Shown here: positions 7,920-15,766 of the stretch, in pieces
Layout: every line of letters starts with the position of its first letter
How positions within the stretch are numbered: position 1 is the stretch's first letter
Assembly (NCBI GenBank): GCA_964585635.1
Contig: CAZPEV010000044.1
Location: 1-21,191, forward strand
DNA length: 21,191 nucleotides
DNA from: CAZPEV01 sp964585635
Lineage (GTDB): Bacteria > Zixibacteria > MSB-5A5 > GN15 > JAAZOE01
Direction of reading: 5' to 3'
Translations under genes and position numbers: made by a program
The notes under the pieces: generated by a model
The model's database searches: none
Told to the model about the DNA's origin: nothing
Seen by the model: only the letters and a program-made list of their open reading frames with translations

Positions 7920-9431
7920 TCATCTGCGCGCCAGTCTGATTCCCAGGACCACGACCGCGCCCACCAGCCCCACAATCAAGAGAACCAGGATGGTCGTGCC
8001 GATGACGTTGGCCCCAGGCTTGATTTCAACTGCCACCGACTTGTCTTCGCCGGTCACCGGCTGGCCGCTGGAAGTGGCCGTGGACCGAACACGAATGTCA
8101 TACTTGCCGACCGCGACATCATCCGGGGGACGGAACGTCAGACGCACCTGCGTTTCGGCGCCGATTTCCAATGCCGGAACTGTCGTCGGTTCAATCCGTT
8201 TGGTCCAGTTGAGCGGCAGGTCGACCCGTAATTCGACGTTGTCCAACCGACGACTGCCTTCTTTGATCAGGTCCATCTCCAGGGTGAGCGTATCGGACTT
8301 GTTTATGGCATGATTGAGTTGCGGCGACTGCACCAGCAGCTTGCCTTGCCCGCGCGGCAGCAGCTCCAGCTTGGCGTAGCCGACGCCCATTTGGTCAAGC
8401 TCCGCCTCGGTCCAGGCTTTTCCGCTCAACTCCGCAGCCTTCGGTCCCTTATCCGCCGGCAACGCCAGCACATAGAATGAAATCGGTTGATCGATGATGA
8501 CCGGTCCGGTGGGGCGATCGGGAAGCGTAATATCCAGCGCTGCCTTTTTACTGCGCGTCGATTCGGTGAACCTGACTTGGCTCAGCCGCGCCATATTGGT
8601 CGGGTCCTTGAAAAAGCGGCTGATCTCCGGCGGCAGATTGACCGCTTCCAGGCTGAAGGTGTTGCCGGCGCCGCTGAACAATTCCAGCGTCAGATCAAAG
8701 GTGGCCGTCTTCCCCAATTCGACTTCCTGGGAAAACTGCTCCGACTGAATAGCCACTTTGTTGACGGAAACATCCTTCTGCAGGAATATCTTCATGCTCC
8801 GCTGGGCGCCATTGCCATAGATGATGGCGACCGTGACCGCATCGAGATCCTGCAGCAGGGCAAAATCGACCGTTTGCGGATTCCCATAGCGTAACTCATT
8901 GATCTTGGCTTCATACGGCTGGCTGATGATGGCGTTCTGATCGTTGAATAACGACACATAGACATTGGCGACGACATCCGGCTGCAAAGATCGAAATAAC
9001 TTGTCGTCGATGTTGAGCAATTTTTGAAATTCGGCGGATCCGCCCGAGGTATTGGCCAGCGTCAAGCGCACGTGCCGGCCGCCGTCCGGATCATGATATT
9101 TCACCGCCGCGGCGACCGAGATGAACTGCTGCTCAAACAGGACCGCCAAGAGTGATTGCTGGAAGTTGACCTCGGCATCGGAAAAGGCGCTCCGAGCCCG
9201 ATCCATATCGGCCTGGCTGATCAGACCTCGCTCGGCCATCGTTTTTTGCCGTTCGTATTCCGACCGGGCGACCTCATATACTTCCTTGGCCCGTTTCAGC
9301 CCCAGCACCCGGTAGGTATCATCCCGCTGGTTGAAGAAGGAACCGCTCTGTGCCTGCGCCGCCGCTATCATCACCGTGCAACATATGGCGACCGCCATGA
9401 TTTGAATTGCCGCTCTGGCTGTCAATGTCAC
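7920..9431 (-). CDS. Exported NEW3-type membrane protein with N-terminal HlyD-like helical hairpin
   Basis: This 503-residue protein opens the exporter operon. The start is a GTG preceded six bases upstream by GAGG. Residues 1-27 are a signal peptide ending AAAQA. Residues about 40-105 are strongly helical and charged, with a break at AERGLISQADMDRAR that recalls the turn between the two coiled-coil helices of HlyD/TolC-type adaptors. Then come beta-sandwich stretches, including about residues 360-470 (LTLEMDLIKEG, RVDLPLNWTKRIEP, VGKYDIRVRSTAT), which resemble NPCBM-associated NEW3 domains of COG1470 membrane proteins. A single C-terminal helix (about 478-498) and RLARR tail anchor it with the bulk outside the cytoplasm. 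Its stop overlaps a possible ATPase start by ATGA. It probably assists or links the ABC exporter; the exact role is inferred. Confidence 0.75.
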   Translation of the reverse strand: MTLTARAAIQIMAVAICCTVMIAAAQAQSGSFFNQRDDTYRVLGLKRAKEVYEVARSEYERQKTMAERGLISQADMDRARSAFSDAEVNFQQSLLAVLFEQQFISVAAAVKYHDPDGGRHVRLTLANTSGGSAEFQKLLNIDDKLFRSLQPDVVANVYVSLFNDQNAIISQPYEAKINELRYGNPQTVDFALLQDLDAVTVAIIYGNGAQRSMKIFLQKDVSVNKVAIQSEQFSQEVELGKTATFDLTLELFSGAGNTFSLEAVNLPPEISRFFKDPTNMARLSQVRFTESTRSKKAALDITLPDRPTGPVIIDQPISFYVLALPADKGPKAAELSGKAWTEAELDQMGVGYAKLELLPRGQGKLLVQSPQLNHAINKSDTLTLEMDLIKEGSRRLDNVELRVDLPLNWTKRIEPTTVPALEIGAETQVRLTFRPPDDVAVGKYDIRVRSTATSSGQPVTGEDKSVAVEIKPGANVIGTTILVLLIVGLVGAVVVLGIRLARR

Positions 9432-9451
9432 CTGTCACCTCGTTCGGGCCG

Positions 9452-9479
9452 ATTATTGTTTCTATCTGGTACACGGCAA
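9452..9479 (-). promoter_or_regulatory. Possible promoter of the leftward exporter operon
   Basis: On the minus strand TTGCCG (9479-9474) and AATAAT (9457-9452) lie 16 bases apart, giving four and five of six consensus matches. The predicted transcript would start only about 14 bases before the GTG at 9431, just including its ribosome site. The TGTTA boxes would then lie about 60-95 bases upstream of the start point. Confidence 0.35.
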
Positions 9480-9505
9480 GATAGATGTCCGGTTGCATCG
9501 GGCGG

Positions 9506-9540
9506 TGTTATACTCTGTTAACGACTGTTAAGAAATGTTA
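9506..9540 (+). promoter_or_regulatory. Four TGTTA boxes at an exact 10-bp period: likely response-regulator operator
   Basis: TGTTA occurs at 9506-9510, 9516-9520, 9526-9530 and 9536-9540, separated each time by five unrelated bases. One box per helical turn in direct orientation is how OmpR/PhoB-family dimers bind DNA. The block lies in the intergenic region shared by the two-component genes and the divergent exporter operon. The spacing and number of boxes are seen directly; binding by the adjacent regulator is inferred. Confidence 0.65.
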
Positions 9541-9585
9541 AAGTCGGGCTTTATCGCCGCGCATTGCGTATCATATATTGGGCTT

Positions 9586-11298
9586 ATGAAGCTGTCGCGG
9601 AAAACAGTTCGCATCGTCATCGCGCTGGCGGTTATTTCACTATCGGGATTGATCGTCGTCCAGGCGCTGTTGCTCCACAACGCCCTGGAATCCAAGGAGC
9701 AAACCTTCCGGCGCAACGTCCTGGCGGCACTCAATGCCGTATCCCGGGCGCTGGAAACATCGGAGGCGTTGCACTATTCGGTGTGCGCCGTCATGTCGGC
9801 CGAGGACAGCCTGGTGCAACAACGTCTGTCGTCCGAATTCACCGGCGCCGATCCCCTGTGCCGCGACAGTCTCTTCATCGTCGGCGTTCCGACCGACACC
9901 ACCCCCCCCGTTCGCATCATCGGCGACTCACTCTACTACGTCGTCCGCCATCCCCAGCGGGTCATGATTCAGGTGTATAACCCCGACAATTCCGAAAGAC
10001 GAATCACGATCGACACCTTCAGGGCCGCCGGGCGCTATAGCGTCGGTCTCGACTCTCTCCCTCCCGCTGCCGGGGCGTATGCCTTCAGTTACCGGATGGA
10101 TGGCAAGACGGTCGTCCAGCAGGTCGAAACCTTCGGCGGTCAACCGGGCCCGTTGGCGGGCATCCTGCCGGGCGACGGCAAGACGGTGTTGGCCCAACGC
10201 GTCCTCAGCCTGTTGATGAACGCTGAACGCCAACCGATCGAGAAACGTCTCGACAAGAAGACGCTGGATTCGGTCGTCACCGCCGGCCTAAAGGATAACG
10301 GCATTGAGTTGGTTCATGCTTTCGGAATTGTCACCGGGGAGCATGACTTGCTCGTTATGGCCGAACCGGCGAATTCGGCCGACCAATTGCGAACGACCGA
10401 TTTCCGGGCGCGGCTCTTTCCGCAGGACGTCTTCTCCATTCCCAGCGACCTGGTGCTTTACTTCCCCGGCCAAAGCCTCTATCTCTGGCGGCAGATGATT
10501 CCGATGCTTCTGGCCACGGTCGTGCTGATGGGGATCATCATCGTCTGCTTTGCTTTTACCGCCCGGAGCATGATTTCTCAGAGACGGTTCGCCGGGAGGC
10601 TGGTCGATTTCATCAACAACATGACCCATGAATTCAAGACGCCGTTGTCGACTGTGGCGCTGGCCAGCGAAGCCATTTCCCGCCCCGATGTTGTCGCCGA
10701 ACCGGAGAAGATCGCCCGGTTCAACCGGATGATCGCCGACGAGAACCAGCGCATGCGGCACCAGGTGGACAAGATTCTGCAGATGGCGGTGCTGGAGGAG
10801 GGGGACTACGAATTGACGCTGGATGAGGTCGACCTTCATGACATCATTAGAAAAGCGGTCGAAAACATCGCCCTTGCGGTCGAGGCACGCCGGGGACGGA
10901 TCAGTTGCGATTTGCAAGCCGATCACCCGCTGATCATTGCCGACCGCGTCCACGTGGCCAACATCATCCACAACCTTCTCGACAACGCCAATAAATACTC
11001 GCCCGAGACGCCGTCCATTACGGTAGCCACACGCGAGGCCCCGGACGGTGTGCGTATCACCGTAGCCGATCACGGCATCGGCATCAGCGATATTGACAAG
11101 AAACAGGTCTTCGACAAGTATTTTCGGGTTTCAACCGGGAATATTCATGATATCAAGGGATTCGGAATGGGATTGAGTTATGTCAGACTGATGGTCGCCG
11201 CTCACGGGGGAACGATTGCGCTGCAGAGCCATCTGGGAGAAGGAACCACGGTGGATCTGTTCCTGCCCGCGACCGGGCCGAGTGGGCGCGGGCGATGA
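9586..11298 (+). CDS. Membrane sensor histidine kinase
   Basis: This 570-residue sensor autophosphorylates on histidine in response to an envelope signal and passes phosphate to the regulator encoded next. The first helix (RIVIALAVISLSGLIVVQALLL) is followed by a periplasmic sensor region of about 275 residues with no domain I recognise. The second helix starts near residue 304 (MIPMLLATVVLMGIIIVCFAF). Then come HisKA with MTHEFKTPL (His348), and HATPase_c with N-box NLLDNANKYS (Asn467), G1 DHGIGI, F-box FDKYF and G2 GFGMGLSYV. No HAMP domain is evident. I start at the ATG at 9586 because an in-frame ATG at 9535 lies inside the fourth TGTTA box and would add a non-membrane tail. The stop overlaps the regulator start as ATGA. 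Confidence 0.92.
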   Translation: MKLSRKTVRIVIALAVISLSGLIVVQALLLHNALESKEQTFRRNVLAALNAVSRALETSEALHYSVCAVMSAEDSLVQQRLSSEFTGADPLCRDSLFIVGVPTDTTPPVRIIGDSLYYVVRHPQRVMIQVYNPDNSERRITIDTFRAAGRYSVGLDSLPPAAGAYAFSYRMDGKTVVQQVETFGGQPGPLAGILPGDGKTVLAQRVLSLLMNAERQPIEKRLDKKTLDSVVTAGLKDNGIELVHAFGIVTGEHDLLVMAEPANSADQLRTTDFRARLFPQDVFSIPSDLVLYFPGQSLYLWRQMIPMLLATVVLMGIIIVCFAFTARSMISQRRFAGRLVDFINNMTHEFKTPLSTVALASEAISRPDVVAEPEKIARFNRMIADENQRMRHQVDKILQMAVLEEGDYELTLDEVDLHDIIRKAVENIALAVEARRGRISCDLQADHPLIIADRVHVANIIHNLLDNANKYSPETPSITVATREAPDGVRITVADHGIGISDIDKKQVFDKYFRVSTGNIHDIKGFGMGLSYVRLMVAAHGGTIALQSHLGEGTTVDLFLPATGPSGRGR

Positions 11299-12008
11299 CC
11301 GCTGCCGGGACAATCCTGCTGCTGGAGGATGACGCCAATTTGGGGGCGATTATCCAGGAGCACCTGCAGATGAACGGTTTCCAGGTCACCCTTTGCATCA
11401 ACGGTGACGACGGCCTGGTCGCCTACCGACAGGGCCGCTTCGACCTGTGTTTGGTCGATGTCATGATGCCCAAACGGGACGGTTTTTCTTTCGCCCGCGA
11501 GGTTCGCAACCGTGACCAGGAAACGCCGTTGATTTTCCTCACCGCCAAGGCGATGAAGGAAGACAAAATCACCGGATTCCGGATCGGCTGCGACGACTAC
11601 CTGACCAAACCATTCAGCATTGAAGAACTGCTGCTGCGCATTCAGGCGGTGCTACGGCGCAGCCGGGGAACGCCGGCCCAGCCGGAGCCGGAGGCATTCA
11701 CGATCGGCAGCTACATCTTCGATCCGCGCCGCCAGCTGCTGATGCGGGGGCAGACGCGGCAGCAGGTAACGGCCACCGAAGCGGAGCTTTTGCGCCTGCT
11801 ATGCCTGCATATGAACGGCACGATGGAGCGGGAGACGGCGCTGCGACGGATATGGGGGAACGAGGATTATTTCAGCGGGCGGAGCATGGATGTTTTCATC
11901 TCCAAGCTGCGCAAGTATCTCAAGGATGATCCCGGGGTCCGGATAGTCGGCGTCCACGGCAAGGGCTTTCGCCTCATCGTCGACAGCTCCCCGCCGACGG
12001 AAGGGTAA
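11295..12008 (+). CDS. OmpR-family response regulator
   Basis: This 237-residue DNA-binding regulator is paired with the kinase just upstream through an ATGA overlap. The receiver domain (about 5-120) shows the acidic pair Asp12-Asp13, the phospho-acceptor Asp55 in LVDVMMP, the switch Thr83 (FLTAK) and Lys105 (LTKPF). After a short linker (about 121-135) a winged helix-turn-helix domain covers about 136-232, with TATEAELLRLLCLH, then SMDVFISKLRKYL as the recognition helix region and the terminal wing GVHGKGFRLI. Regulators of this class bind tandem direct repeats spaced about one helical turn apart, which fits the TGTTA series upstream of the kinase. Target genes are inferred to include the divergent exporter operon and this pair. 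Confidence 0.94.
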   Translation: MTAAGTILLLEDDANLGAIIQEHLQMNGFQVTLCINGDDGLVAYRQGRFDLCLVDVMMPKRDGFSFAREVRNRDQETPLIFLTAKAMKEDKITGFRIGCDDYLTKPFSIEELLLRIQAVLRRSRGTPAQPEPEAFTIGSYIFDPRRQLLMRGQTRQQVTATEAELLRLLCLHMNGTMERETALRRIWGNEDYFSGRSMDVFISKLRKYLKDDPGVRIVGVHGKGFRLIVDSSPPTEG

Positions 12009-12200
12009 CGGCGGCGGCAGGCTGGCGAGCACCCTATTGGCGCCTGCGATTTGGAATTGATGAGACGTAGCGCAGCCCGTGGCGGCCCGACTTTACTATC
12101 TCCCATCTCTGTGAGCTTCCGGTTCCCGATATCGTTGTACCGGCCCATATCGAAAAATTCAGGCAGAAAACAATCGCACACGACCACTGGCCAGTTTCGA

Positions 12201-12229
12201 TTGACATCCTGGGGAAAATCGTCTATTTT
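12201..12229 (+). promoter_or_regulatory. Sigma-70 promoter of the lipoprotein array
   Basis: A perfect TTGACA -35 (12201-12206) lies 17 bases before TATTTT (12224-12229). The leader to the ATG at 12300 would be about 64 bases. A recognisable degenerate copy of the same segment lies upstream of the fifth paralogue. The rest of 12009-12299 holds no gene I can support. Confidence 0.65.
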
Positions 12230-12299
12230 GGAAATAGGGCAATTTTGTCCCGAACAGGCACCTCTTGTTTGGGCGCACTTTCGTGATCGGAGGTTTCAT

Positions 12300-13394
12300 A
12301 TGCACCTGTCGAGATTCTTTGTCTGCCTGACGGCCTTCATCTTGATAATCACGGGTTTGCTGACCGTGGGTTGTTCGGATGATGATAAAGCCAATAATCC
12401 GGTCCCCCCGGCAACCCTTCCGGGCGTTTGGGCCCCCCTCGGTACGGGAATAGGTATCGGCGTCAACGGCCAGGCGTCTGCCTTGACCGTTTATGGCGAT
12501 ACGCTGATTTTGGGAGGTGGTTTTTATTCCATCGACAGCGTGACGGCCTATAACATCGCCCGTTGGAACGGTTCATCCTGGAGCCCTTTGGGCGCGGGAA
12601 TCGCCGATGGACCGGTCAGGGCGCTCACCACGTACAACGGCATCGTGTTTGCGGGAGGAGGATTTAACCACGCCGGCGGAGTAAGCGCCAATAGGATTGC
12701 GGCCTGGAATGGTTCTTCCTGGAGCGCCCTGGGGACCGGCCGAGGCGCCCTCGTTGGCGCCCTGGCCGTGTATCAGAACGTGCTGTTCGCCGGGGGAGAC
12801 ACTGGCGCCAACGGCGGGCTTGGGTTTTGTAACTTTATGAGCGACTGGACGACTCTCGTCCCGGACATGTTCGTCTGCGTCTTCACCACTTATGACGGCA
12901 ACTTGATCATCGGAGGATCATTCGATAACGTCGGCGATGAGTCGGGTGACGGCATTGTCGCCCTTAGTGGTTCCGGCGTTTTTTCGTCGGTCGGTACCGG
13001 GATCATAGGCAACGTTTATGCGCTCGCCGTCTACGACGGCAAGTTAATTGCGGGGGGAGATTTTTCTTCTGCCGGCGGCGCAAGTATCAGCTATATCGCC
13101 GCCTGGGACGGCTCGACTTGGGCCTCTGTAGGAGGCGGCGTGAACGGCACCGTCCATGGTCTCACCGTTTTCGACGACAAACTGATTGCCGTCGGGCAAT
13201 TCTCGACCGCCGGCGGGAAAAGCATCAATCGTATTGCCGCCTGGGACGGGTCGTCGTGGAAATCACTCGGATCGCAAGTAGATGGCACGATCCTGGCCGT
13301 CACCACCTATGGTAACAAGGTGATTATCGGCGGAAACTTCACCACGGTCGGCGCCGCCGCCGCGCGCGGCATCGCGGCCTGGACCCCGCAATGA
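12300..13394 (+). CDS. Propeller-repeat lipoprotein, paralogue 1
   Basis: This 364-residue lipoprotein starts at MHLSRFF, six bases after GGAGG; a longer in-frame start at 12051 would bury the signal peptide and is rejected. The signal peptide ends in a lipobox-like LLTVGC, followed by SDDDK. The rest is seven ~46-residue repeats with consensus W..LGTG.NG.V.AL.VYD..LIAGG.F..AGG.S.N.IAAWDGSS. Seven such units are best explained as a seven-bladed beta-propeller. Similar bacterial proteins match the Rax2/'cortical protein' or delta-60-type repeat families. Repeat 4 is degenerate (CNFMSDWTTLVPDMF, without the tryptophan-initiated LGTG). It is the first of five tandem paralogues and has the best promoter. 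No enzymatic residues are seen; a binding or structural surface role is inferred. Confidence 0.85.
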   Translation: MHLSRFFVCLTAFILIITGLLTVGCSDDDKANNPVPPATLPGVWAPLGTGIGIGVNGQASALTVYGDTLILGGGFYSIDSVTAYNIARWNGSSWSPLGAGIADGPVRALTTYNGIVFAGGGFNHAGGVSANRIAAWNGSSWSALGTGRGALVGALAVYQNVLFAGGDTGANGGLGFCNFMSDWTTLVPDMFVCVFTTYDGNLIIGGSFDNVGDESGDGIVALSGSGVFSSVGTGIIGNVYALAVYDGKLIAGGDFSSAGGASISYIAAWDGSTWASVGGGVNGTVHGLTVFDDKLIAVGQFSTAGGKSINRIAAWDGSSWKSLGSQVDGTILAVTTYGNKVIIGGNFTTVGAAAARGIAAWTPQ

Positions 13395-13404
13395 CCCGAA
13401 CCGA

Positions 13405-13556
13405 ACCGGATCAGGCAGCTTGAAATGACATGATAAAAAGATGGGAGATTTCACATGCGTCTTGCGAAATTGTCCTCTTTTATAATGGGCTGCCTATTCA
13501 TCATCGCGGGCCTGATCGCGGTCGGCTGTTCGGATGATGACAAACCGACCGCCCCG
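13405..13556 (+). repeat. Duplicated spacer plus signal-peptide block, copy A
   Basis: This segment, from ACCGGATCAG through the intergenic spacer, ribosome site, ATG and signal-peptide codons to the ACCGCCCCG after the lipobox, aligns almost base for base with 14517-14671. It shows that duplication units included the DNA before each gene. Confidence 0.7.
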
Positions 13557-14510
13557 ATTCCTCATGCAAGATGGGAGGCGCTTGGATCGCAGACTGCATA
13601 CGGCGGCGCTCGGGGGCTCACAGTCCTTGACAATACGCTAATCGCCGGAGGTGCACGTGTTGGCGCCTGGAACGATACGATTTGGACGAATCTCTCGACA
13701 AGTTATGACTTAGGTGTGATGGCACTCACCGTATTTGATGACAAGCTCATTGCGGGCGGCTTTTTCGACAGCATCAATAGTGTGTACACCCGCCATATTG
13801 CAGCCTGGGATGGCTCGGTCTGGTCCCCACTGGGATCGGGAACGAATGTTGACGTGTGGGGGCTCACCACCTATGACAACAAACTCATCGCCACGGGAAA
13901 CCTCGACAGCGCCGGCGGAATAAACGTCAACCATGTTGCCGCCTGGAATGGTTCATCCTGGGCGTCCCTCGGAACAGGTTTGGCAAGCAGCGCCAGCGCG
14001 CTCACCGTCTTCGACAACAAGTTGATTGTCGGAGGCGGTTTCTACAGTGCCGGTGGCGTGATAGTTCATTACATTGCGGCCTGGAATGGTTCGTCCTGGG
14101 AAGCTTTGGCAACGGGTCTGAACAGTGTCGCGTGGGCGCTTACTGTCTATGACAACAAGCTTATTGCCGGAGGAGAGTTCACGATTGCCGGCGGTGTGGC
14201 GGCTAATTGTATAGCCGCTTGGGACGGTTCGACCTGGACTCCGCTGGGGACGGGGATGAATGCACGCGTTTTGGCTCTTACCGTCCATGATAATAAGTTG
14301 ATTGCCGGGGGGGATTTCACCAGCGCCGGCGGCGTAAGCGCCAATTATATTGCCGCCTGGGACGGTTCGACCTGGTCTCCGCTGGGAACAGGCGTGAATA
14401 GCAATGTCCATGCGCTCACGGTGTGGCGCAATAAACTGATCGCGTCAGGAAATTTTAATTCCGCCGGTGGCGTGGACGCTTATGGTCTTGCGGCTTGGAC
14501 CCCCCATTGA
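13455..14510 (+). CDS. Propeller-repeat lipoprotein, paralogue 2
   Basis: This 351-residue lipoprotein starts at MRLAKLSSF, behind GGGAGA. The lipobox-like LIAVGC is followed by SDDDK. Seven repeats of the array consensus follow. The first is about ten residues short: after LIAGG it jumps to ARVGAW instead of the usual D-F-x-x-A-G-G-x-x-x-N-x-I-A-A-W stretch, so blade 1 lacks part of its outer region. The last repeat ends at LAAWTPH directly before the stop. Only 60 bases separate it from paralogue 1 with no promoter visible between them, so the two are probably cotranscribed. Repeat-coding DNA such as GCCTGGGACGGTTCGACCTGG recurs with few changes and could recombine with neighbouring copies. 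Function is unknown; surface binding is inferred. Confidence 0.84.
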   Translation: MRLAKLSSFIMGCLFIIAGLIAVGCSDDDKPTAPIPHARWEALGSQTAYGGARGLTVLDNTLIAGGARVGAWNDTIWTNLSTSYDLGVMALTVFDDKLIAGGFFDSINSVYTRHIAAWDGSVWSPLGSGTNVDVWGLTTYDNKLIATGNLDSAGGINVNHVAAWNGSSWASLGTGLASSASALTVFDNKLIVGGGFYSAGGVIVHYIAAWNGSSWEALATGLNSVAWALTVYDNKLIAGGEFTIAGGVAANCIAAWDGSTWTPLGTGMNARVLALTVHDNKLIAGGDFTSAGGVSANYIAAWDGSTWSPLGTGVNSNVHALTVWRNKLIASGNFNSAGGVDAYGLAAWTPH

Positions 14511-14516
14511 CCCTGG

Positions 14517-14671
14517 ACCGGATCAGTTGGCTTGAATTGAAATGATAGGAAGATAGGAGACTTCACATGCGTCTTGCGAGATTGTCCTTTCTTATCATGG
14601 GCTGCCTGTCAATCATCGCGGGCCTGCTCGCTGTCGGTTGTGGGGATGATGATGACAAACCGACCGCCCCG
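14517..14671 (+). repeat. Duplicated spacer plus signal-peptide block, copy B
   Basis: Partner of 13405-13556. Differences include an extra Asp codon after the lipid cysteine (GDDDDK instead of SDDDK) and a better ribosome site, ATAGGAGA. Confidence 0.7.
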
Positions 14672-15655
14672 ACGCACCAGTGGTCCTGGGGGCCGCTGGG
14701 GACGGGAATGGATAGCACCGTCCATGCCCTTGTCGTCTATGACGGCAAACTGATTGCCGGAGGACGCTTCATCACGGCCGGCGGAGTCACCGTCAATCGA
14801 ATCGCCGCCTGGGATGGTTCGACCTGGACGCCGCTCGGGACGGGGATGAATGGAGTCGTCCGGGCACTGGCCATCTACGACAACGCCTTGATCGCCGGAG
14901 GCGATTTTACCACCGCCGGCGGTCAAACGGCCAATCGCATCGCGGCGTGGAACGGTTCGTCATGGGTCCCGCTCGGTTCCGGACTAGGCAATTATGTTTT
15001 TGCTCTCACGGTCTCTCACGACGACAAATTGGTTGTCGGGGGATTTTTCCAGACGGCGGGCGGAAAGAGCGCCAAAAATATTGCTTCCTGGGACGGTTCG
15101 TCCTGGTCGAATCTCGGGACCGGGATAAACAATAGTGTCTCGTCTCTCACGGCGTATGGCCCCAATCTTATCGCCGGGGGGTGGTTCGATACCGCCGGCG
15201 CCGCGAGCGCCAATCGAATCGCCGCCTGGAATGGATATGATTGGTCTGCTCTCGGGACGGGTATGAACAACCCGGTCACTGCCCTTATCGTCAACGGTAA
15301 CTCCCTGATCGCGGGAGGGAGTTTCTACATTGCCGGCGGAGTGGAAGCCCATTGTGTCACGGCCTGGAATGGCGCGCCCTGGCAACCTCTCGGGACGGGA
15401 GTCCTCGGTGGGGTGAATGCCCTCACGGTCTATGACAGCGTGATGATCGCCGGTGGGGAGTTCGTCATTACCGAAGGGGGAACCCATTTCAATATTGCCG
15501 CCTGGGATGGCGCGACCTGGGCGCCGCTGGGAACGGGATTGAACAATTATGTCTATGCCCTCGCCATTTATGGCGATAAATTGTTTGCCGCCGGGGCTTT
15601 CGATTCGGCCGGCGCCGCACGCGTGAATCGCATTGCGGAATGGGATTATCGATAG
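14567..15655 (+). CDS. Propeller-repeat lipoprotein, paralogue 3
   Basis: This 362-residue lipoprotein starts at MRLARLSFL, behind ATAGGAGA. The lipobox-like LLAVGC is followed by GDDDDK. It has seven full repeats, each opening with W.PLGTGMN-like sequence and containing LIAGG.F.TAGG, and is the most regular member of the family: about 40 leader residues plus seven times 46 accounts for the whole length. The last repeat ends at RIAEWDYR and the stop. It lies 56 bases after paralogue 2, so the two are likely on one transcript. No catalytic motif, Asp-box or metal site was found. Predicted as a seven-bladed propeller on the outer membrane or cell surface; the ligand is unknown. Confidence 0.86.
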   Translation: MRLARLSFLIMGCLSIIAGLLAVGCGDDDDKPTAPTHQWSWGPLGTGMDSTVHALVVYDGKLIAGGRFITAGGVTVNRIAAWDGSTWTPLGTGMNGVVRALAIYDNALIAGGDFTTAGGQTANRIAAWNGSSWVPLGSGLGNYVFALTVSHDDKLVVGGFFQTAGGKSAKNIASWDGSSWSNLGTGINNSVSSLTAYGPNLIAGGWFDTAGAASANRIAAWNGYDWSALGTGMNNPVTALIVNGNSLIAGGSFYIAGGVEAHCVTAWNGAPWQPLGTGVLGGVNALTVYDSVMIAGGEFVITEGGTHFNIAAWDGATWAPLGTGLNNYVYALAIYGDKLFAAGAFDSAGAARVNRIAEWDYR

Positions 15656-15766
15656 ACTTTCTCCGTCCGAGGACTGCAAGGGCATGTGATCTATTATGCA
15701 AATGGAACCATTCCCTTTCGAACCGACGTCTCGTGTTTCAATCAGGTTTACAATTGGAGGCTTGAG

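Noticed and set aside
9535..9585. Upstream in-frame start of the histidine kinase
   Set aside because: This ATG is part of the fourth TGTTA box, and the added residues precede a normal membrane-helix start at 9586. An earlier start cannot be fully excluded.
12017..12047. GCAGGC/GCCTGC inverted repeat after the response regulator
   Set aside because: The stem is 6 bp with a 19-base loop and no T run follows, so a terminator call is not supported.
12051..12299. 83-codon upstream extension of paralogue 1
   Set aside because: It would place the signal peptide in the middle of the protein and run through the TTGACA/TATTTT promoter. The ATG at 12300 has a good ribosome site and leaves a normal lipoprotein signal.
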